A DNA stretch of 64,000 nucleotides, taken from Limosilactobacillus reuteri. GTDB lineage: Bacteria > Bacillota > Bacilli > Lactobacillales > Lactobacillaceae. The notes below the pieces were generated by a model. It saw only the letters and a list, made by a program, of their open reading frames with translations, did not search any database and was not told the DNA's origin. Shown here in pieces: positions 22,381 to 31,098 of the stretch. The stretch is from assembly GCF_034259105.1 (NCBI RefSeq), contig NZ_CP139476.1, forward strand, positions 34,429 through 98,428, read 5' to 3'. Position 1 is the first letter of the stretch. Every line of letters begins with the position of its first letter. Both the position numbers and the translations under genes were made by a program.

Positions 22381-22513
22381 AAAAAAAGAGTTTATCGAAG
22401 TCCAACTTTCGATAAACTCTGGAGAATAACCACAAGCCTCTTGATTTGATGAGAAAAACAATGAATAACCAAAAGTCTCAAAAGGGAATGCGGTAATTTC
22501 ATTTCAAATCTAT
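22381..22513 (-). ncRNA. Antisense RNA to the rep leader (copy-number control)
   Basis: On the minus strand, TTGATT (22,542-22,547), a 16-nt spacer and TATAAT (22,520-22,525) predict a start near 22,513. The transcript ends at a 13-bp stem (22,387-22,399 with 22,408-22,420) followed by seven T. It is fully complementary to the rep leader, the arrangement that controls RepA_N plasmids such as pSK41. Confidence 0.75.
22461..22496 (+). CDS. Rep leader peptide
   Basis: An 11-residue frame, MNNQKSQKGMR, whose first codons copy the start of Rep itself (MNNQKAFLG); the DNA ACAATGAATAACCAAAA occurs at both starts. It lies within the antisense-RNA target, so its translation could be used to control Rep synthesis. 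Ribosome site weak. Confidence 0.45.
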   Translation: MNNQKSQKGMR

Positions 22514-22601
22514 ATATCTATTATATACTTTAATCCTTAAAAATCAAGGGTTTACGGTTATTAAAGTATGCCTAATTCAAATGAATTAAGGAGAAACTAC
22601 A

Positions 22602-23687
22602 ATGAATAACCAAAAAGCGTTTTTAGGTATCAACCTAGATTTACTCGAAAACCCAAAATATAAGAATCTAGACTCCCGTGCAATGATGTTGTACGCTCTT
22701 TACGCTGATCGCTATTCTGTTTCTATGAATAACGCTCGTTTAGGGAACACAGCATTCGTTGATGATATGGGAGTCTTTATTCGTTTTACTAATGAATTGG
22801 CTGCCAAGGTACTTCACACAACAGTCAAAATGATTAGTAAATTTCGTAAGCAATTAGAATCGGAGAATTTAATTAAGATTGTTCGTGAAGGCTTAAAGGG
22901 TTACAAAATCTATGTTTATCCAGTTCAACAAACACCAAGTAACGTTGAGCTTATTTTGCCATGGAAAAATCACACTATTACTGTTCAAAAGACTATTTCT
23001 GACTGGACTACTGCATCCAAGCTTGAATTTAGTAAAACTCTTAAATTATCTTCTCAAACAATTGATATGAACGTGAAGTCCCAACGGGATTACACGTGTG
23101 ACCAAAAAGGGAATACTAGTTTATCTCACTCTAGTCTATCTCATGTATTTTTAAATAATAATGATTTGGATGATAACGCGCACGCGCGTAAGGAAAATGA
23201 AATTCAACCCAATCAATCAAACAAAAATCCATATCACTCTTTACCAGAAAAGATAAAGAGTTCATTTGTTGATGTATTTGGATTCATCACTAAGCCTATG
23301 GCTATTGAACTACATTCTCTAATCAGTCAATCCAACGAAGATATGGTTAACTACATAATCACAAGTAGTAAAGGACATAAGATTACTAATGCTATCGCAT
23401 ATATCAAAGCTGCAATTACCAATGCTCTGAAACGAGGGGATAAGTGCGCTCAAGACATGATTAACTTTTACAACAATAACGTCAAAAATGCGTTTACTGG
23501 TTACAAGAAATCTCCATCAAAACGCTTTATGTCTGAGGAAGAAGTAAATGCTATGATTGCAAAAGACGAAGAAGAAATGCGTCAAAATAATCCAGAATTT
23601 TATGCGCGTATTAACGCAATTAAGCAACGTACACAAGCTAAAAAGTTTAACCGTCCGATGATCCCAATTTATTCTTTAGGCGAATAA
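22602..23687 (+). CDS. repA: RepA_N-family replication initiator
   Basis: 361 residues; AAGGAGAAACTACA precedes ATG 22,602. N-terminal RepA_N domain (residues 1-110): FLGINLDLLENPKYKNLDSR, AMMLYALYADRYSVSMNN, then a winged-helix stretch FTNELAAKVLHTTVKMISKF. The C-terminal half (residues ~205-361) is the host-specific part found in such initiators and is lysine-rich. RepA_N proteins start theta replication from an origin within their own gene; a direct repeat in the middle of the gene (23,116-23,143) fits that. Expression is likely limited by the antisense RNA just upstream. Confidence 0.9.
   Translation: MNNQKAFLGINLDLLENPKYKNLDSRAMMLYALYADRYSVSMNNARLGNTAFVDDMGVFIRFTNELAAKVLHTTVKMISKFRKQLESENLIKIVREGLKGYKIYVYPVQQTPSNVELILPWKNHTITVQKTISDWTTASKLEFSKTLKLSSQTIDMNVKSQRDYTCDQKGNTSLSHSSLSHVFLNNNDLDDNAHARKENEIQPNQSNKNPYHSLPEKIKSSFVDVFGFITKPMAIELHSLISQSNEDMVNYIITSSKGHKITNAIAYIKAAITNALKRGDKCAQDMINFYNNNVKNAFTGYKKSPSKRFMSEEEVNAMIAKDEEEMRQNNPEFYARINAIKQRTQAKKFNRPMIPIYSLGE
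23116..23143 (+). promoter_or_regulatory. Candidate origin iterons inside repA
   Basis: CTAGTTTATCTCA (23,116-23,128) and CTAGTCTATCTCA (23,131-23,143) form a direct repeat in the variable middle of repA, where RepA_N origins usually lie. Only two clear copies. Confidence 0.45.
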
Positions 23688-24052
23688 ACGTCATTTTGGG
23701 TAAAGTTTATCCGTCAAAAATAACTAATAAGCGATAAATACCATGAAATATGTATTTTCTCCAGTGTTGAATCCTAATCTTAGCTTTGATTATTTTCCCA
23801 TTTCTTCGCCTATACAATTTTATGCAGAATCTTGCGGTACTTTCGCAGAAATCTGCATAAAAATGTACATCATCTACCGCAGAAATCTCATCTTTTTTGA
23901 CAAGAAAGTTAGCGAATATTTAAATATAACAATAATAAATATAACATGAGTAAAGTATACTTTAACGGTTCCCGGTGTTTTTTGCGCGTTTTTAGGACAA
24001 GAAGAAATCATTGTGCTAAGATTACCTCCATCAAAGAAAGTGAGGTTTTAAT
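23688..24052. other. Intergenic region with GCAGAAATCT repeats
   Basis: No gene. An imperfect inverted repeat around 23,821-23,857 (ATGCAGAATCTTGCG and its TTTCGCAGAAATCTGCAT counterpart) and a third GCAGAAATCT at 23,877; the palindrome AAAGTATACTTT near 23,953. Possible binding sites for a plasmid regulator. Confidence 0.45.
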
Positions 24053-24778
24053 TTGAATAAAACGATTCTAAAAAATAAATACAAGAAATACAAAATGCCT
24101 AAGAATATGTTATTTGCTATTATTGATACCACCATCCTATCAAAAGACCTTAGCAATACTGAATTAGGCTTCTATATTCTTTTAAAAGCTAAGGCTGGTC
24201 GTAGAGTTATCGATGGGAATCAATTAAGACTTAGTACTACTGTTGGTAAGTTAACCACACAGATTAATTGGCGACTAGGTACGCAACCAATAACAAAAAT
24301 GATCAAAAAATTACAACAACTTAAATTGATTGAAATTGAAAGAGTTCACGGGAAAACGATGGATATTGTATTCTTGGATGATGAACAGTCATTATTAAAA
24401 AATGGTTATTTTAAGGTGTATGGTCACTCTATCAAAGCCATTATGGATTCTAGTAACGGTAAACAAACATTGAACTATCTTGGGTTTTATGCATATTTTC
24501 GTAGTACTATTTTCGAACAGACTAAAACATCTAGCGTATATGATAAGCCATTGGCATATCTTGTTAATGTCTGTAAAACCCCGGAATCCACAGTGCGCCT
24601 CTATCTCCAGTGGTTTAGAGAGAATGAAATACTAGCTAATTTCTTCGTAAGGGTAATGAGAACCGAAACTAATTGGTATAACAAATACATCTATGCGGAT
24701 ATGCATGATTGTCAAAAGCTTGTTAGATACATAGACGATGGACAATACGGATCAGTGATTACAGAAGTTTTAGAATAA
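24053..24778 (+). CDS. Unknown protein with winged-helix-like region
   Basis: 241 residues starting at TTG 24,053 (GAGG seven bases upstream). Residues ~38-110 (LSNTELGFYILLKAKAGRRV, then LGTQPITKMIKKLQQLKLIE) resemble the winged-helix layout of replication or regulatory proteins; a second similar region follows (STVRLYLQWFRENEILANFF). It sits directly after repA and may be a replication accessory protein. No named family recognised. Confidence 0.6.
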   Translation: MNKTILKNKYKKYKMPKNMLFAIIDTTILSKDLSNTELGFYILLKAKAGRRVIDGNQLRLSTTVGKLTTQINWRLGTQPITKMIKKLQQLKLIEIERVHGKTMDIVFLDDEQSLLKNGYFKVYGHSIKAIMDSSNGKQTLNYLGFYAYFRSTIFEQTKTSSVYDKPLAYLVNVCKTPESTVRLYLQWFRENEILANFFVRVMRTETNWYNKYIYADMHDCQKLVRYIDDGQYGSVITEVLE

Positions 24779-24863
24779 AGTGATGTCTTTTTAGCGAAAT
24801 CACACATTCTGTTTATGTTCATGGTATACTTACACAGTCAGCTGATATGATATAAGAGACAGT

Positions 24864-25526
24864 ATGAGAAAAATATTTGATACATCGCTTAAAACAAAAA
24901 GTGACCGAGATAAACATTTAAGAGAATTACTTGATACCAATCAGCTGCAACGACATATAAGAAGTGAGGTTAATCATCATCAGCTGGCGACCCATTCTTT
25001 TTCTGGATGGTTTACTGATCGGCTCAGTAATTACTTATTTGATAGCAGTAATTCAGGTTCATACCGTAAAGGCGATTATTCTTTTTACGCTAATGAAACT
25101 CATTATTGGCACAAAAAAACTCCGAGTAGCATATTACTTGTCGATGACATCGAAGAGGAAATTAATAATAACAATTTTCTAAGAGAGCAAAGGTCAAACA
25201 AAACTGCGTATCTAAGTAAGTTATTCGACCCAAACAATATTGATGAAGATGATTATAAGAGTTTTATTAAAGCTGGTTATTGTAATATCGATATTAATTC
25301 CTTAGACATTGACAATGAAATGATTATTGACGGCATGAAACGAATGCAAGAAATAATCAAAAGTTCATGTAAAAAAGATGATTTACATTTTCTGAAAAAA
25401 TTTAATGGGAAAAATAATCTTAACGATATAGCCTTAATTACAGGGGTTACACACCAATCGGTATCAAAAAAATTACAAAAAATTTGCAAAAAATCACGAA
25501 AAAATGGTTGCCAAATTGAATTTTAG
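24864..25526 (+). CDS. Unknown protein with C-terminal helix-turn-helix
   Basis: 220 residues, ATG 24,864. The last ~45 residues (NDIALITGVTHQSVSKKLQK then ICKKSRKNG) have the pattern of a sigma-4-like helix-turn-helix, suggesting DNA binding. The first part is hydrophilic. Located between the rep-linked gene and HU. Function unknown; a transcription regulator of plasmid genes is a reasonable guess. Confidence 0.55.
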   Translation: MRKIFDTSLKTKSDRDKHLRELLDTNQLQRHIRSEVNHHQLATHSFSGWFTDRLSNYLFDSSNSGSYRKGDYSFYANETHYWHKKTPSSILLVDDIEEEINNNNFLREQRSNKTAYLSKLFDPNNIDEDDYKSFIKAGYCNIDINSLDIDNEMIIDGMKRMQEIIKSSCKKDDLHFLKKFNGKNNLNDIALITGVTHQSVSKKLQKICKKSRKNGCQIEF

Positions 25527-25628
25527 AAACATCATAGAGTAGAGGGGTAATTAGACCCGTTTTATTTTTGACATTTCGAAGCAAAACAATAGACTTTTAA
25601 TAAACTGAATGAGAGTGAGAGAGAAAAT

Positions 25629-25895
25629 ATGTTAAACAAGAAAGATTTAATTGAAATTATTGCAAAGCAACAAGAAACTACAAAGGTTGAAGCTAAGAAG
25701 ATTGTGGATGCCTTTACTGATGGTATCAAGTCAATTATGAAGGACAACAAGTCAGTAAACATTACAGGCTTTGCAAAGTTTGAAAGTAAGTACAAAGAAG
25801 CTTACAAGCGTGTGTTTGGTGTAACTGGTGAATTAATTGAAGTTCCAGCACATCACGTACACAAGGCAACTCTATCAAAGAAGATTGCTGAATAA
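25629..25895 (+). CDS. HU-family DNA-bending protein
   Basis: 88 residues, ATG 25,629 after GAGAGTGAGAGAGAAAAT. MLNKKDLIEIIAKQQETTKV then the beta-arm region (VNITGFAKFESKYKEAYKR) match HU/IHF proteins. The usual R-x-G-R-N-P at the arm tip is altered (RVFGVTGELIEVPA), so binding preference may differ from the chromosomal HU. Plasmid-borne HU proteins help compact and stabilise the replicon. Confidence 0.85.
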   Translation: MLNKKDLIEIIAKQQETTKVEAKKIVDAFTDGIKSIMKDNKSVNITGFAKFESKYKEAYKRVFGVTGELIEVPAHHVHKATLSKKIAE

Positions 25896-26132
25896 TTAAG
25901 TTAACAGTTCATCCGTTAGTCCATGAAGCTATAAAAACCCACGATCGAATGGGCTGTTGGGTTGGTTAAGCAGTCCGAACTAAATAATGTCACACGGAAG
26001 CGCTCGTGTGATTTTCAAAGCAGATAATAACCAGTGAAAACCTCCTTAATAACAAATAAAAAATGAAACTGAGATTATTGTCTGTTGTGAAAACTACACG
26101 AGCGTAAGTTATGTGACAAAGGGGACAATCAT
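25896..26132. other. Intergenic region with stem-loops
   Basis: About 240 bp. Two inverted repeats are visible: ACCCA...TGGGT near 25,938-25,963 and TCACACG...CGTGTGA at 25,990-26,011, followed by related CACGAG words near 26,097. No gene recognised. Confidence 0.4.
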
Positions 26133-26303
26133 ATGAATTTAGATATTGATGTCGCCCTCAAGAAGCATGTTGAGTTCGTGCTTAGAAAAATGGATGAAAT
26201 TGAATCGTGTAAAGAATTATCAATTCATCAAATGGCAGACCTAGAACGGTACGCAAATACATTAAAATATCTAGCTCAAACTCACGAAGCGTTGAATGAT
26301 TAG
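26133..26303 (+). CDS. Small phage-like protein
   Basis: 56 residues, ATG 26,133 after AAAGGGGACAATCAT. Sequence MNLDIDVALKKHVEFVLRKM begins an all-helical protein. It lies just before the terminase remnant, where small phage packaging or regulatory genes occur. Function unknown. Confidence 0.55.
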   Translation: MNLDIDVALKKHVEFVLRKMDEIESCKELSIHQMADLERYANTLKYLAQTHEALND

Positions 26304-26313
26304 AGGCGAGTAA

Positions 26314-27092
26314 ATGGCTGGATCAAAGATATGTATAGTTTGCGGAGAAGAAAAAGGTCTAACCAACTTTTGAAACACAAGAACTTGTTACTTGATACTA
26401 GTTTTTCTATATGTCGCGATTGCGCCAATATGGTAGCCGATTTTAGCAATGAGGATTCAGTTATTGAAATGGCTCAATTCGCAAATATTCCCTTTGTCAA
26501 GAATCTTTATATTGACGTAAAAAGAACAAGCAAGAACCCTAATTTCGGAGAATACTTAAAGAAAATAGCTCCGTATAAGAATTTCAAGACCTTCTCAGAT
26601 TCTGTATTCACAACAGATCATGCCGAGAAAACAGTAAGTATTACCCCCGAATTAGAAAGTAGATGGGGCAAGGGATATAACGAAGAAGAATATGCTTATT
26701 TTGAGAATGTGCTACAAGGTCTTATTGCAATTAAACCGGCAACAACGGCATTTGAGATTCAGAGATATGTTGCCAATGTAAAGTTGAAGGACGTATTGGA
26801 TAAGGCGTTTATGGATGGAGACTCTAAGGCGATCACTGCCTTACGTAAAGCATATTCAGAAGATTCAAAGGATTTAGGGTTTGACGCTGTACTTAGTGGG
26901 AATGATGACAGTGGAAAGACGTTGGGTCAAAGAATTCAAGGTTGGGAACTTAGTGAACCTGTTCCAGATAGCGATAAATACGAAGACGCTGCTGGCTTAA
27001 AGAAGTACATTGAAAAATGGTTCGTGATTCCTATGAAGAGAACCTTTGGTGTCGCCTCTGAAAAGGAGGTTGAAAGTCTATATGAAGACTGA
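26314..27092 (+). pseudogene. Terminase small subunit-like gene, frameshifted
   Basis: Starts at ATG 26,314 (GAGGCGAG upstream) as MAGSKICIVCGEEKGLTNF then hits TGA at 26,371. One extra base in the TTTT run would restore the frame to continue KHKNLLLDTSFSICRDCAN and the rest to 27,092. The two CxxC pairs (CIVC and CRDC) form a zinc ribbon, and the helical body followed by a terminase large-subunit fragment suggests a packaging small subunit. Broken by one frameshift; part of a decayed prophage. Confidence 0.55.
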
Positions 27093-27288
27093 GAAGACAC
27101 AACACAAGTCTAGCTATTTTGAAAAACGAGAACGCAACCTGATGAAATGGGTTAGATATTGGCGAAGAAATCCACAGATATTCGTAAAAGATTATCTTGG
27201 AGTTAACTTTAAGCCTTATCAGAAATTATTGTTTTACATGATGAATAAGGTTGATTTCTTCATGTATATTGCAGCGAGAGGTTTGTAA
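27082..27288 (+). pseudogene. Terminase large subunit, N-terminal fragment
   Basis: 68 residues from ATG 27,082, overlapping the previous gene's stop. FEKRERNLMKWVRYWRRNPQ, then DYLGVNFKPYQKLLFYMM and FFMYIAARGL: this is the start of a phage TerL up to the Walker A loop, which in intact proteins continues as G-K-S/T. The frame stops exactly there. A homing endonuclease gene follows 23 bp later, so the break point may be a group I intron or free-standing endonuclease insertion. The rest of terL is not in the window. Confidence 0.65.
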
Positions 27289-27311
27289 CAGTGTGTTTGT
27301 AAGAGGATACA

Positions 27312-27983
27312 TTGAGAAGAATATTTACAGATAAAGAACTTAATTTTATTCAAGATCATTATTTAGATATGACGTACCAAGAAATTACAGATAAGTTAAA
27401 CGAGTTTAATGATATAAAAAAGACCAATAAGCAAGTAAGAACTAAAGCATCTGTAATGGGATTGAGTAAAAAGAAGCATGATTATGATCGTCGTTACTTT
27501 GAATATATTGATACTTCCGAAAAAGCTTATTGGCTAGGCTTTATGTTTGCCGATGGCTATATTACTCGAAAAGAAAGAGAAAACGGGCAGACAACAAGTG
27601 AAGTTGCAATTGAACTTAACGAAAAAGATTGCAGCCATCTTCAAAAATTTAATGAAGCCCTTGGTAACGGTTCAGATATAAAATTTAAGATTCAAAAAGA
27701 TAGAATGATTAAAGGTGTCCATGTAAGAGGTGGACATAAAACTGTGACAGTTCGTTATTATTCTTCAGAAATGTATTTTGATCTAGTAGATAGAGGTGTT
27801 GTACAGAATAAAACCTACCGTTTCGAGTTTCCAAAAGTAGAAGAAAAGTATTTCTTTAATTTCTTATTGGGAGTTATTGATGGTGATGGTTATATTTCGG
27901 GGAAAGATTATTTGACGGTAGGAATTGTGAATCCCAACCTTAAGTTCTTGAAATATGTCTCGAATTATTCATACGAGGTTTAA
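27312..27983 (+). CDS. LAGLIDADG homing endonuclease, 3' end cut by an IS
   Basis: 223 residues, TTG start at 27,312 with AAGAGG five bases upstream. An N-terminal helix-turn-helix (EITDKLNEFNDIKKTNKQVR) precedes two LAGLIDADG motifs, YWLGFMFADGY and FLLGVIDGDGYIS, whose acidic residues (the Asp before Gly-Tyr) are the metal ligands. The protein ends NYSYEV where the IS1380-like element begins, so the C-terminus is lost. It is placed right at the terL Walker A codons, a classical insertion site for mobile introns and inteins. Confidence 0.75.
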   Translation: MRRIFTDKELNFIQDHYLDMTYQEITDKLNEFNDIKKTNKQVRTKASVMGLSKKKHDYDRRYFEYIDTSEKAYWLGFMFADGYITRKERENGQTTSEVAIELNEKDCSHLQKFNEALGNGSDIKFKIQKDRMIKGVHVRGGHKTVTVRYYSSEMYFDLVDRGVVQNKTYRFEFPKVEEKYFFNFLLGVIDGDGYISGKDYLTVGIVNPNLKFLKYVSNYSYEV

Positions 27984-27989
27984 TATCGG

Positions 27990-29590
27990 CATACCGCACA
28001 ATTTTGGACCAATTCTCGTGCTGCTATGGCGTAGTCAAACCAAGATGTACTGTTTTTGCTAAAGGCTACCAAATTATGGGGCTGGATAAATCTTTGATCC
28101 TCAATTTTGGGCGTACTTGCCCCTTGATCGAACGGCCTTTTTTTGATTTATCGTACTGAGCTAGCCCCACTGTAGCGCTTGGATTCGAGCTAACAGTTGA
28201 TAAAACAAATCCTGATAGACGTGGTGGCGACTTAATTTTAGACAAAGTTGCCGGCCGCTGGTCACCAGCTTACCCGCCACTTTAAACAGCCATAAGCGCA
28301 AGGTTGTAACCTGTAATCGCTGATGTTGTGCAGGCAACAATTGGCGCATCAAGCTGACTAAATTATAAGCGAGGACACTGAGCATCATGCGGGCATAATT
28401 TGGTATAAATTGCGAGCTAGTCATTTTATCCAGGTAAAAGCCAGCTTTGGCTTCCTTGATATAGTTTTCCATTTGACCCCGTTGGTGATAGGCGTGAAAC
28501 GCATCTTCGGCGACAAAACTCGTTAAATTGGACACGAGGTATTCATGTTGAAATAACAATTCACCAGCTGGTCGAGTTGATTTAATATAGATCTGGCGCG
28601 GCTTAGGCCATGATCGGGCTTGATAAGACGCGCGATAATAATGGACCTCGGTCTCAGTCCAATTCTGCTCATCACTGATCTGAACAAAACGTTCAGCCAG
28701 TTGGTTCAGCCGCCGATTGGCTTTCAGGCGGATCAAGTAAAAAGTGTCGTTGGCTTCACAAGTTTCGTATAATTCTGGAGTCGCAAAGCCACTATCCCCG
28801 CGGACCAAGATATCAGCGTTCGGTTTGACTTGATGATAGTGCTGTAGTAGTGGTGTGATAAAGGGGGCAATATCCGTACTGGTATAAACATTACCTGGGC
28901 GCAATTGAGCCTTTAAACAGTGGCCCGTTTGCCCGTCAAAAGCGACCAGCGGATGGTAACCCGTGGTACCGTAATGCGCATTAAAGGCCGTTTTTTCCTG
29001 ATGACCATGAGTATCGGCATGGGTCGAGTCAATATCGAGAATTAGCTGTTGTTGCTTGGCGCCAGTCCACGCTTGGTCAAGCAATGCTTGATTCAACGTT
29101 TGTAATGAGGTGATTAATGAGGTGATGGTCTGCTTCGTCACAGCGTTGCCAAAAACGGGATAACGACGGTTGTGAGGCCAATTGCGGTTGTGCCAATAGT
29201 AATTTAAATGTGGGGTCATCGCGCAAACTAGTGGCAGCTAGATCGGCAGGGTAGCCGGCGATCAACTGCAGCACGACCTGCTCTAGTAGACTAACGTTGC
29301 TGTAACGAGCGTAATGGCGCTGGTCATCAAAATGGACTAATTGATACGCTAAGGTCGTGAAATTGAGTTGCGCCATTAATTCTTTGACCAACACTAGCCC
29401 AGCATCAGTGGAAAGTTCACCACCAGTGTGCGAAATATGTAATTTAGGATTGAAATTAACTCGTTTTTCCGGTAAAGTTGCCATGAGAAGGACCTCTTTC
29501 TTTTGGTGGATAGCTGACTTGTGGTGAATCAACTATACCAAATCGGAGGTTCTTTTTCTGCACTAAAAAGGTGAAAAACAAAAAACACAG
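27990..29590 (-). mobile_element. IS1380-type insertion sequence, degenerate
   Basis: The unit around the split transposase gene cuts off the homing endonuclease on its left. Ends are approximate; the terminal inverted repeats were not resolved by eye. GC-richer than the phage remnant beside it. Confidence 0.6.
28161..29484 (-). pseudogene. IS1380-family transposase, frameshifted
   Basis: Begins at ATG 29,482-29,484 (GAGG eight bases upstream) with MATLPEKRVNFNPKLHISHT. The frame must change near 29,130-29,136, where an extra G breaks FWQRCDE|QTITSL; reading then continues to 28,161. Catalytic motifs are all present in the second part: LILDIDSTHADTHG (Asp), ILVRGDSGFATPEL (Asp) and GQMENYIKEAKAG (Glu), with the IS1380 hallmark GTTGYHPLVAFDGQTG. 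Inactivated by one base unless frameshifting occurs. Confidence 0.8.
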
Positions 29591-29680
29591 TACCGCCCAT
29601 GATAACGGGGTGACGCTGTGCTTGGAGAACTTATGGTGAATAATTCAGGGAGTTATTGGTTGCTATTTTTTCAGCATAAG

Positions 29681-29723
29681 AAAAAGACCATATTACTACT
29701 CGTTTATAGCCATATGGTCTTTT
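29681..29723 (-). terminator. dps terminator
   Basis: Minus strand AAAAGACCATAT pairs with ATATGGTCTTTT around the loop; bidirectional, directly after dps. Confidence 0.85.
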
Positions 29724-29726
29724 ATA

Positions 29727-30209
29727 TTAGTCAGCGAATGGTGCTTTGTCTAGATAAGCACTGATCATCCAAATATTTTTATCGGTTTCATCCTTGAAGC
29801 CATTAAGCATATCTTGAGTTGGGAAGTCTTTTTCTTCGTCAGTAACTTCGATTCCTTTTTGGTATTGGTTACGTAGGTACTTGAATTGATCAACTAGCCG
29901 TTGCATGAATTCAGTCATCGTTAATTGATCAAAAGCGACTTTGTCATCTGGTAGGCCAGTATTTTCAATGAATTCGTGAGTTGTTGCCAGTGGGCTGCCG
30001 TTTAAAGCAATCAAGCGTTCTGCAATTTGATCGAGCTGTTCGCTTAGTTGATCGCCATATTCGTCCATCAGCGGATGGAGACGGAAGAAGTTTTCACCGC
30101 GCATATACCAGTGTGTTTGTTGAACGTTGACCTTTAATTGGCTGATATCGGCAATCAGTTGATTGAGTTGTGCTTTTGATTTTGGAAAGTCATAATTGTA
30201 AGTTGTCAT
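29727..30209 (-). CDS. dps: Dps ferritin-like DNA-protection protein
   Basis: 160 residues. Helical four-helix bundle with the Dps inter-subunit ferroxidase set: QTHWYMRGENFFRLHPLMDE gives His, and the following DEYGDQLSEQLDQIAERL gives Asp/Glu. Dodecameric Dps stores iron with H2O2 and shields DNA under oxidative stress. GAGGGGTTCATT gives the ribosome site. Promoter lies just upstream (30,246-30,274) with a catabolite-type element. It heads a group of redox genes (tpx remnant, gshA). Confidence 0.9.
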   Translation of the reverse strand: MTTYNYDFPKSKAQLNQLIADISQLKVNVQQTHWYMRGENFFRLHPLMDEYGDQLSEQLDQIAERLIALNGSPLATTHEFIENTGLPDDKVAFDQLTMTEFMQRLVDQFKYLRNQYQKGIEVTDEEKDFPTQDMLNGFKDETDKNIWMISAYLDKAPFAD

Positions 30210-30245
30210 AATGAACCCCTCTTCATAACTATTGGTTACACTAAT

Positions 30246-30274
30246 ATTATAACAGTTGTGAAAGCGTTTTTCAA
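30246..30274 (-). promoter_or_regulatory. dps promoter with cre-like element
   Basis: TTGAAA (269-274), 17-nt spacer, TATAAT (246-251). The plus-strand TGAAAGCGTTTTTCA (30,259-30,273) resembles a catabolite-response element (CcpA site) with an extra base, overlapping the -35. Confidence 0.5.
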
Positions 30275-30326
30275 ATCAAATACTCGTGGTCCATTGGCGG
30301 TATAAATCTTCGATAATTGCTACGGT

Positions 30327-30584
30327 GTGGTAGGTGAGTGTCGGCGTCATAACTGGGCTAGTCAGTTGATGTTGGGACCAGAGTTGATTAAAGTGCTGAA
30401 TCTCAAAAACAAATTCGCTATTTTGAGTGACCTGTTAAAGGCTTCGGGAATACGAATTGATGAGCAAGGGCATCGATATATTAGAGTTAAGGGCGTGCGT
30501 TGGTTTACTAACATGGACTATAAGCAACGTCATGACGATTTGATCTTATATAAGAAATATAGGAAGTTTGTCAAATGGTGTTGA
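30327..30584 (+). pseudogene. EcoRI-type adenine methyltransferase, C-terminal fragment
   Basis: An 85-residue frame; RIDEQGHRYIRVKGVRWFTN and MDYKQRHDDLILYKKY match the end of EcoRI-family adenine-specific DNA methyltransferases (motif with RWFTN-(L/M)-D). The N-terminal two thirds, including the SAM-binding and catalytic motifs, are absent. The fragment runs into a 29-bp palindrome (30,562-30,624). A leftover of a restriction-modification gene. Confidence 0.5.
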
Positions 30585-30624
30585 AGGATAGTTTCTATCC
30601 TTCAACACCATTTGACAAACTTCC
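30562..30624. repeat. 29-bp perfect palindrome with IS-end sequence
   Basis: Arms 30,562-30,590 and 30,596-30,624 are exact complements, spaced by 5 bp. Each contains GTCAAATGGTGTTGA, also found at the ISL3-like end near 46,927. It looks like two ISL3-type ends brought face to face. Confidence 0.75.
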
Positions 30625-30859
30625 AAAATTGAACGTGGGGGTACTTATCAGCCTGTTGATTGAACTTCTTTGTTTGAATAGAACAAACTCGCGTATCAAT
30701 ATCTGGCATCACACTTAACAAGACAGGCTTACCTAGCAAGTCCTTAGTCTTAATCTTTTCATCATGGGTAGTGAACACTTTGAACTTCGGTAACTGGTCA
30801 CCATCTTGTAACGGTTCACCGACTAAGTCTAACGCTTGATCATGAAATAATACTTGCAC
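30602..30859 (-). pseudogene. tpx: Thiol peroxidase (tpx), truncated
   Basis: 85 residues from GTG 30,857-30,859 (GGGGTG upstream). LVGEPLQDGDQLPKFKVF and PVLLSVMPDIDTRVCSIQT match the N-terminal half of Tpx, including the peroxidatic Cys in the D-T-x-V-C-(S/D) motif. The protein ends at the palindrome at 30,602-30,624, about half the usual ~165 residues, so the resolving Cys region and the substrate pocket are lost. Probably inactive. Adjacent to dps and gshA, suggesting an oxidative-stress gene block. Confidence 0.75.
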
Positions 30860-31098
30860 GTAAAACACCCCTTCGATAACTAATGGTTTTCTAATATTTG
30901 TGGTAGTAATAGTATAGCTCAAATTTAACGCAATTTCAGTTTCCGCGCAAATAATCGTCTCAAAAATTATCATTCTTGACATGCAACGCGTTATTTGACG
31001 TTAGTCATGGTTTAAACGTGCTTATTAGTTGGTTTGTTGTTCGTCAGCCGATGTGCGTCCTAACGTGCCAACAAGTGTGTACGCCGATTTCAGTATAT

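Noticed and set aside
23743..23949. A 68-codon frame downstream of repA
   Set aside because: No ribosome site; it covers the inverted GCAGAAATCT repeats, which better explain the sequence.
25277..25795. Minus-strand frames opposite the HU gene and its upstream neighbour
   Set aside because: Shadows of well supported plus-strand genes.
27288..27320. An intein rather than an intron or endonuclease insertion in terL
   Set aside because: The terminase frame meets a stop codon before the endonuclease frame, and no N-terminal Cys/Ser splice block continues in frame.
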